Assembly (NCBI GenBank): GCA_003255025.1
Contig: QANY01005492.1
Span: forward strand, 432,297-496,296
Length of the DNA: 64,000 bases
Source: Datisca glomerata
Taxonomy: Eukaryota > Streptophyta > Magnoliopsida > Cucurbitales > Datiscaceae
Direction: 5' to 3'
Each line of letters starts with the position of its first letter. The stretch's first letter is position 1. Below, one piece after another: positions 58,500 to 64,000 of the stretch. A model generated the notes under the pieces. The model saw only the letters and a list, made by a program, of their open reading frames with translations, was not told where the DNA came from and ran no database searches. A program made the translations under genes and the position numbers.

Positions 58500-59626
58500 T
58501 AACAGGCAGAAAGAATAAGTAAGAAAATAGAAAAAGAAATTTTGAGTATTTTAACATAAATATGTTCTCCTAGAATTGCACTTCTATGAAGTCTGTTCTT
58601 CCAGATCCATCAGGCAAATCATCAATCCCACTATTGCAGTCTTTAGGATCCATTCACCAGCATAATCTCTGTAAAAATGGGAAAACGACAAAAAAGGAAA
58701 GGCAAGGCAAGGCCTAACTCTTGTCTCCCACCATACAAAAGCAAAACATGTTGGAAATGACTTTTTGAAAAAGCATATGCCTACTATCATCAACATGAAC
58801 AAAATGATAAATCTACTTTAATAAAGTAGCTTCCCACTACCAATAATAAAAAGCATAAAATAAAAAAATCTACTTTCCCTAAAGTAGATTCTCACCACAA
58901 ACAGAAGAGACAAGAAGATAAGGACGAATGACTCGACTTGTCAAGGACACGCAACTTTATCTGTCTTACTTTTTATAATATAAAAGGAAAGCTTCGCCCT
59001 TTGTTGAAGGCACCACATAATTGCACGTCGCAATCTCATACTCTTTCCCTTTCTTCTTTATGTAATAGTCTCTCCCTCTCCTCTGTACAACTACTGCTTA
59101 TAACAAAAGTTTTGAAGATCTAAAGGTCTCTATCTCTTCTGTAAGTCTTCCTATCCTATTTTTAATTTTTTGAGTACATATTGCATGATAGTTTTATTGG
59201 TACAACTACATATTTAATTTCGTTATCCAACCATAGCATTGTAGCTGCCGGAAGGCCACCACCACCTAAACAGTAGTATATGAGACCATGTTTGTAGCAA
59301 TTTATTATTAATATAAATGGTAATGTGCCCTTTAATATTTATAGATATGTACTAACTGTAAGAGCACTTAACGGGTAATCAGTGAGATTGAAGGATTACT
59401 TCATGTGTACCTAGCAAGATTGATGAAGCCATTGAGATGTAACTAGTATGATGTTTAGTGGCATTGTGGTTAGGTCGCTCAAGCAAAAGAATGCGTTAAG
59501 ACCGTAAACCCACTGAAATAGTTGACATTGGCAGACGTACTAGTTACATTAGTGAGCTTTGGGTTCTCGCCAGTCCATATGATTTAGCTCCTCGCTTATT
59601 GAGTGCGTGTTAGTTAGGCCACAAGT
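58500..59626 (+). repeat. Direct terminal/intergenic repeat, copy A1
   Basis: 1.13 kb between polypurine tract and primer site. It matches copy A2 (62,004-62,835), which lacks about 300 bp in the middle, and the inverted copy at 56,841. It contains a promoter-like TATA region near 58,974 and ends 'gttaggccacaagt' directly before the tRNA-Met-type primer site. It holds no credible protein-coding frame. Confidence 0.82.
58974..58987 (+). promoter_or_regulatory. Candidate core promoter in repeat A1
   Basis: 'tataatataaaagg' is conserved as 'gtaatataaaaggg' in copy A2 (62,467) and in inverted form near 57,511. A start about 30 bp later would leave a leader of about 600 nt before the primer site, a spacing known from plant pararetroviruses. 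This is inferred only. Confidence 0.35.
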
Positions 59627-59643
59627 TGGTATCAAAGCCATGG
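59627..59643 (+). other. tRNA-Met-type primer-binding site, unit 2
   Basis: 'tggtatcaaagccatgg' matches the complement of the plant initiator tRNA-Met 3' end (TGGTATCAGAGC) with one change. It is used by plant pararetroviruses and many LTR retrotransposons. Confidence 0.85.
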
Positions 59644-60780
59644 ATATTTTTAGATATATTAAAGATTATATTTCTTTTAAATTATGCATACATGGTCAAG
59701 GACAACTTCTTCTGCATCCCATACCGTATTTAATACAGTTATGGATTTTTCTCCTAACAGTGAATTAAGAAAGCACTTAATCTAAGATTTTATGCAACCT
59801 AAATATCAAGAATTTAGAGCATGCTATTTTAGATCCCATACTCCTAAACAGTTGGAAACTTTGAAAACACAATATTATTATCATTTAGATAAAATTCAGT
59901 ACCTAAAATCTTTCCCTGAATGGTATTATGAATTTGCACCTCAACTATACATACAAGATGAACAACAATTAAATATATTAACAGTAATTTGCAAGAACTG
60001 GATAAATACCAGTGGTAGGACTATACAATTTATACATCCTTCACCTTTATCCTCAAAGATTCCTCCATAAAACAATAGGAATGATCATCCTAAACCAATA
60101 GTCATCAACCCATATGTTGAAATTCATGAAAAACCCTTTCAACAGGAACTTGTAAAAGATAAAGATATCTTACCTTTACCAAAATAAAATAATTATCTTG
60201 ATAAGTTCCCTTAGACTGAAGGACAACAATTAACCATAATTAAGGATCAAGATCAAATTGATAACAAACAGGACAAGTGTGAGGATCAACCTCAAACTAT
60301 TAATCTCCAACCTAGTCAACCAGAAAATGTTGACATACCTGAACAGCCTAATCTAATTGAACTAGTTGAATAACCTAGTCAACCAGAAATTGTTGAAATT
60401 GTTGAACAACCTACTCAACAGGAATCGGTAAAAGTTAAAGATATTTAACCTTTAACCAACAGAAGAAAATCTTATCAGAAAAAAGATAAATCCCAAATAA
60501 AATATTACAAATGTGGAATAATAGGACATTACGCTAATATATGCAAATCTAAGCTAAAACAAAAACTTAATGAGATGTCCTTAGTTGAGGAAACTCAACA
60601 TAAAATTTAAAATTGTCTTTCTAATAAAGACACTACTTCAGAATCCAGTTCAGATAATGATGAAACCAATTCTTCTGAATCCTCCTCTGACTCTCTAGAA
60701 TCCACTCTTAATGTCCTAATAGATATGTAAAAGAACATGCTTGACCTTGCTGACTAGATAACAGATCAAAAAATAATGTT
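59644..60780 (+). pseudogene. Unit 2: coat/gag-like protein with broken zinc knuckle
   Basis: The frame from about 59,700 runs through 'MDFSPNSELRKHLI', a stop, and then 'FMQPKYQEFRACYFRSH'. It continues as 'LKTQYYYHLDKIQYLKSFPE' and 'EFAPQLYIQDEQQ', text of a kind found in capsid/polyproteins of endogenous plant pararetroviruses. A Gln/Pro/Glu-rich stretch follows. A knuckle near 60,500-60,548 reads 'YYKCGIIGHYANICKSK': the pattern is C-x2-C-x4-H-x4-C, but the first Cys is Tyr (60,503-60,505). A Ser/Asp/Glu-rich tail follows ('SSSDNDETNSSESSSD'). At least seven in-frame stops occur from 60,068 on. The N-terminus seen in unit 3 (62,915) is missing here, so a 5' deletion is likely. Confidence 0.7.
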
Positions 60781-61068
60781 AAGATTTTTATACTATGAAA
60801 GAGTTCATGAAACGTATGCAAAATATGCCTCTTAGAGAAAAACCAGTTATTATTCAAGATTTAAAAATAGAAGTACAAAATTTGTAAACTGAAATAAAAC
60901 AATTACGAACTATTTACAAAACTGACATAAAATAGTTACAAACTGCTAACCAAGTCATTTCAAGAATTAAGAAATATTAAACAGAAATTATCTTTTAAGG
61001 GTAAAAATCTTGAAGAAGCACCTGAATGTTCTTCTACCCATCCTAAAGAAAATTAGTATTTATGTTCA
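60781..61068 (+). pseudogene. Unit 2: short coiled-coil-like linker before the protease
   Basis: A shifted frame from 60,795 gives 'MKEFMKRMQNMPLREKPVII' and 'QDLKIEVQNL', then Lys/Gln-rich text with stops and a further frame change. It is helical and charged, as linkers before pararetroviral proteases often are. Confidence 0.5.
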
Positions 61069-61476
61069 ATGAATAAAATTACTTTCCACAAATGGTACAC
61101 CAGAATTACTTTCAAACCTGATTTTATAATCAAAGATGTCATCGCCCTTATTGACAATGGCGTTGACAGAAACTGTATTAATGAAGGATTAATTCCTACA
61201 AAATATTTACAGGAAACTACTCAATCCTTAACCAATGCTAGTGGAAACAATATTCCCATAAAATTTAAATTACCAGAAGTTTATATCTGTAATCAGGATA
61301 TTTGCCTACCTACGACATTTGTTTTAATTAAAAACATGACTCAATACATTATATTAGGCACACCATTTTTATGTTTATTAATGCCTATTACAGGAATTGA
61401 TACGCTTGGTATTCATACTAATATTCATAACAGAGACATCGTATTTGAATTTATTACCACACCTTATACTACATAA
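61069..61476 (+). pseudogene. Unit 2: retropepsin-like protease
   Basis: An open frame of 135 codons. It starts 'MNKITFHKWYTRITFKP'. The active-site segment is 'IALIDNGVDRNCINEGLIPT', with the Asp at 61,153-61,155 and Asn (61,156-61,158) where the family usually has Ser or Thr. The flap/core text 'YIILGTPFLCLLMP' near 61,340-61,385 matches the conserved I-L-G motif. It ends at TAA 61,474-61,476 and would normally lead into reverse transcriptase, which is absent. It would cut the polyprotein; with no intact partner it is probably inactive. Confidence 0.78.
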
Positions 61477-61990
61477 CTTGATCAAGTAAAGGATCTTGTC
61501 TAGTATTTAGAACCTGTGACAACTTGCAGAGTTTCTAACCAGTATTAGCCATAGCTATGGCTAAGAAGAATCAGTAGTTACTACAAGTTTTAACAGTAAA
61601 TCAAAGGCTTCTTATAGCAAAATTGCTAAAGATAACCTTCTTCTATCAGTAAATTAGAGGCTTCTTGTAGCAAAACTTGCTAAAGATGTTCTTCTACTAT
61701 CTGAATCGACTAACAGTATCGTCAAAAAGACAATAATTTTCTTCACTACTACAGAAAAAATATCTTCACCAGAAATTATGAAAGCCCAATCATTTATAGA
61801 TAAGTTCATATCAAAATGATTAATATTAGTACCATTATGAGATATATATCCTCACAATATGAGAAATCTCGTACAAAAAGTTACTGGAATTATATTAATT
61901 AATTCCTCATATCAGTATTTGTTCATCACCATCTTTGGTTTATTATCAGTATTTCCCAACCAAAACGAGCTCCCACCTTGGTTTCTCATT
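61477..61990 (+). pseudogene. Unit 2: tail between protease and polypurine tract, no RT
   Basis: About 0.5 kb, parallel to 57,980-58,490 in unit 1. One frame shows a repeated 'AKDNLLLS'/'AKDVLLLS' peptide encoded by a 53-bp near-duplication ('ggcttctt' at 61,606 and 61,659). Near the end a frame from 61,859 reads through the polypurine tract and looks accidental. I see no reverse-transcriptase or RNase H motif. Confidence 0.6.
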
Positions 61991-62003
61991 GGGGAGGGGG
62001 GGA
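61991..62003 (+). other. Polypurine tract of unit 2
   Basis: 'ggggagggggga' followed by 't', directly before repeat A2. It is stronger than the unit 1 copy. Confidence 0.7.
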
Positions 62004-62835
62004 TAATAGGTAGAAAGAAGAAGAAAGAAAACAGAAAAATAAATTTTGACTATTTTAGCATAAATTTGTTCTCCCAGAATGGCACTTCTATGAAGTCTGT
62101 TCTCCCAGATCCATCAGGCGAATCATTCAATCCCATTATTGCAGTCTTTGGGATCCAGTCACCAGCATAATCTCTGTGAAAATGGGAAAATGACAAGAAA
62201 GGAAAGGCAAGGCCTAATACTTATCTCCCACCATACAAAAACAAATAGCGTTGGCAATGACTTTTTGAAAAAGTAGATGCCCACTATCATCAACATGAAC
62301 GAAAAGATAAATCTACTTCAATAAAGTAGCTTCCCACAGTAAAAAGCGTAAAAGAACAAATCTACTTTCCCTAAAGTAGATTCTCACCATTATCAGAAGA
62401 CACAAGAAGATAAGGACGAATGACTTCACCTGTGAAGGACACGCAACCTTATCTGTCTTACTTTTTGTAATATAAAAGGGAAGCCTCATGTGTACCTAGC
62501 AAGATTGATAAGATTATTATAAATGGTAATATGCCATTTAATATATGTAGATTTGTACTAACTGAGGAGCACTTAATGGGTAATTAGTGAGATTGAAGGA
62601 GTACTTCATGTGTACCTAGCAAGATTGATGAAGCGATTGAGATGTAACTAGTATGATGTTTAGTCGCATTGTGGTTAGGTCACTCAAGCAAAAGAATGTG
62701 TTAAGACCGTAAACCCATAGAAATCGTTGGCATTGACAGACGTACTAGTTACATTAGTGAGCTTCGGGTTCTCTCTAGTTCATATGATTTAGCTCTATCG
62801 CTTATTGAGTACGTGTTAGTTAGCCCCCCATAAAT
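62004..62835 (+). repeat. Direct terminal/intergenic repeat, copy A2
   Basis: It matches copy A1 over both ends. About 300 bp between 'gggaagcctc' (62,480) and 'ataaatggtaatatgcc' (62,520) are missing, and a short stretch, 'gtgtacctagcaagattgat', is present twice (62,490 and 62,609) instead. This suggests a deletion with template switching. Confidence 0.85.
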
Positions 62836-62852
62836 TGGTATTAGAGCCATGG
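62836..62852 (+). other. tRNA-Met-type primer-binding site, unit 3
   Basis: 'tggtattagagccatgg', one change from the initiator tRNA-Met complement. It shows that a further unit begins here. Confidence 0.85.
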
Positions 62853-62914
62853 ATATTTTTGGACATTAACAATTATATTTCCTTTAAATTATGCATACAT
62901 GGTCGCAATTAAAC

Positions 62915-63022
62915 ATGTCTGAAATTAGTTCTCCTTCTATCACAGTCGTAGCTAATACTATAGCTTCAACCTTAGAAGCAACTGAACTAATTTCCTATGA
63001 GGATGTAAAAGAAGCTTTGGAC
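62915..63022 (+). pseudogene. Unit 3: first 36 codons of the gag/coat-like frame, interrupted
   Basis: The ATG at 62,915 opens 'MSEISSPSITVVANTIASTL', followed by 'EATELISYEDVKEALD'. The frame is uninterrupted for 36 codons and then meets the inserted LTR end at 63,023. Unit 2 lacks this N-terminus. I recognise no domain in so short a piece. Confidence 0.6.
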
Positions 63023-64000
63023 TGTAGGATCAATATGGCAACCCAAGAGGGGGTGAATTAGATAATCATGTTCAAATTAAAAGCTTTTTACACTCAAGTC
63101 AAAAATGAATGTTCAAGAATGAACTTCAATGTTCCACGATTTTAACTCTTGAAAAGATAAATAAGTAATAGATAAAATTGTTGAAGTAAATAATGCTTGT
63201 GATAATATAAATGCGGAAATATAGAGCAAGCAAATAAAATAATTACGGAAACTTAAAGTGCGGAAATTAAATCACAAAAAATTAAGTGCGGAAAATAAAT
63301 AGCACAAAATAAAAAGAGAAGAAGGAGAAGAAGATAAGCACACGATATTTTTACGTGGTTCGGGAAATCCTATCCCTACATCCACGCTCCAAGGTCCCCT
63401 TGGAGAATTTTAATCTCACGATCTTCTTAAGGATGAAGACCAAACCTTACAAACTCAATTGGCTTTATAAGTGCCAACTAAACCTCACAAGGCTATATGT
63501 TTCAAGATTAAGTGACCCCTTAGAATAACTCTCTCAAAAGACTAGAATCTCCAATCTAAGCTCACAAAAAAAAAATCTTGCTCACTCAAAAAATTTACAA
63601 GTATAAAGCTCAAAATATTAAGAGAGATTTGGGAGAGTATTGGAAGAGTTTTAAGAGCAAGTCTTTTGGCAATGAATTTTATGTTTTGTGAATAGAAATT
63701 GGGTGTATTTATAGAGGAGATGGAGGTTAGGGTTTAGGAGGGAAATTTTCAAATTTTTGAATATAGACAAAGGAAATGACACTCCATCCTTAATAAGAAG
63801 GACAAAAAATCCTTTACCAAAAGGAAAGGAAAACTCCTACCCAAAATAACACAATATGGTATAAAAACTATTTTGGTAAGCTCCATCTCTCTTTGTCTAC
63901 TTGAAATTGAAACTTAATTTGTTTGTGCTTTGTCATTATTTCCATCTCATATATTTTGTCTGTTGTGCAAGAGATATATGATTTTTGGTGTTTAGGCATT
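63023..64000 (-). repeat. LTR of a Ty1/copia-type element (minus strand), runs off the window
   Basis: It begins 'tgtaggatcaatatggcaac' and 'ccaagagggggtgaatta' and contains 'acgtggttcgggaaatcc'. Read on the minus strand this gives an LTR 3' part of a type common in plant copia elements ('ccacgtaaa', 'ttcaccccctcttggg', ending in CA). A TATA box on the minus strand lies at 63,709-63,716. No primer site flanks the LTR at 63,022, so this is the outer end of a 3' LTR or of a solo LTR. It cuts the unit 3 reading frame. Confidence 0.65.
63709..63716 (-). promoter_or_regulatory. TATA box of the minus-strand LTR
   Basis: 'tataaata' on the minus strand, in the context 'cctctataaatacaccc', fits transcription towards 63,023. 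Confidence 0.5.

Larger units (their letters stand above)
56840..63022 (+). mobile_element. Rearranged pararetrovirus-like (Caulimoviridae-like) element block
   Basis: The block holds one inverted and two direct copies of a terminal or intergenic repeat, tRNA-Met-type primer sites, G-rich polypurine tracts and coding remnants of a coat/gag-like protein, a zinc-knuckle-like motif and a retropepsin. The order is inverted repeat, protease tail with repeat (unit 1), primer site with gag-protease and repeat (unit 2), then primer site and the start of a third unit. No reverse transcriptase or RNase H is present in either unit. Protein similarity suggests an endogenous pararetrovirus of plants. The repeat-plus-primer-site design would also fit an LTR retrotransposon, and I cannot separate these with certainty. 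All coding parts are broken. Confidence 0.7.

Noticed and set aside
58938..59123. 61-codon frame in repeat A1
   Set aside because: It lies in the promoter/leader region of a non-coding repeat, and copy A2 has a deletion removing most of it.
61859..62170. 103-codon frame near the unit 2 tail as a new protein
   Set aside because: It reads across the polypurine tract into the terminal repeat, and its equivalent in unit 1 is not open over the same length, so it is probably accidental.
1..64000. CRISPR arrays, rRNA, tRNA or other structured RNA genes
   Set aside because: No spaced identical repeats with unique spacers, and no tRNA clover-leaf or rRNA segments were recognised. The tRNA-like matches are only primer-binding sites of retroelements.

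Overview
The window is plant nuclear DNA, most likely from a eudicot. The lineage call rests on the elements present: Tat/Ogre-type Ty3 retrotransposons with a second RNase H, Ac-like hAT transposons, a pararetrovirus-like sequence and a Ty1/copia-type LTR. I cannot name the species. No intact host gene, tRNA, rRNA or CRISPR array is visible. Everything here is repeat or decayed mobile DNA.

Positions 1-31,040 are one continuous, imperfect pyrimidine (CT-rich) array that enters from the left edge. It is not simple (CT)n. Recognisable phrases (a CA run, 'tctttcaatctctcc', 'gctaactctgtctatctc') recur in fixed order about every 1.2-1.8 kb, with local duplications of about 230 bp nested inside. 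The last 3.8 kb (27,251-31,040) has another texture, lacks those phrases and carries 'tctagatttgactct'-like motifs. Very long Ser/Leu-rich reading frames run through it only because stop codons need A and G.

Positions 31,041-41,778 are nested TE debris. In order they are: a minus-strand Ty3 polyprotein scrap abutting the array; a 3'-truncated Ac-like hAT with a broken transposase; and a heavily mutated Tat-type retrotransposon (protease, RT, RNase H, integrase). That retrotransposon is split by a 2.25-kb non-autonomous hAT-like element with a CT-rich minisatellite leader.

Positions 41,882-56,839 are a second, more complete Tat/Ogre-like element. It has a 5' LTR, a tRNA-Arg-type primer site, an extra ORF1, gag-protease, an intron-like spacer, RT-RNase H-second RNase H-integrase, a 73-bp tandem repeat in the 3' region, a polypurine tract and a truncated 3' LTR. 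All coding parts carry stops and frameshifts.

Positions 56,840-63,022 are a rearranged block of a pararetrovirus-like (Caulimoviridae-like) element with tRNA-Met primer sites. It contains an inverted terminal-repeat copy, then two head-to-tail units that both lack reverse transcriptase, then the first 36 codons of a third unit. That third unit is interrupted at 63,023 by a minus-strand LTR of Ty1/copia type that runs off the right edge. The inferred order of events is Tat/Ogre insertion, then pararetroviral material joining at a TA-rich microsatellite of its 3' LTR, then the copia-type LTR.
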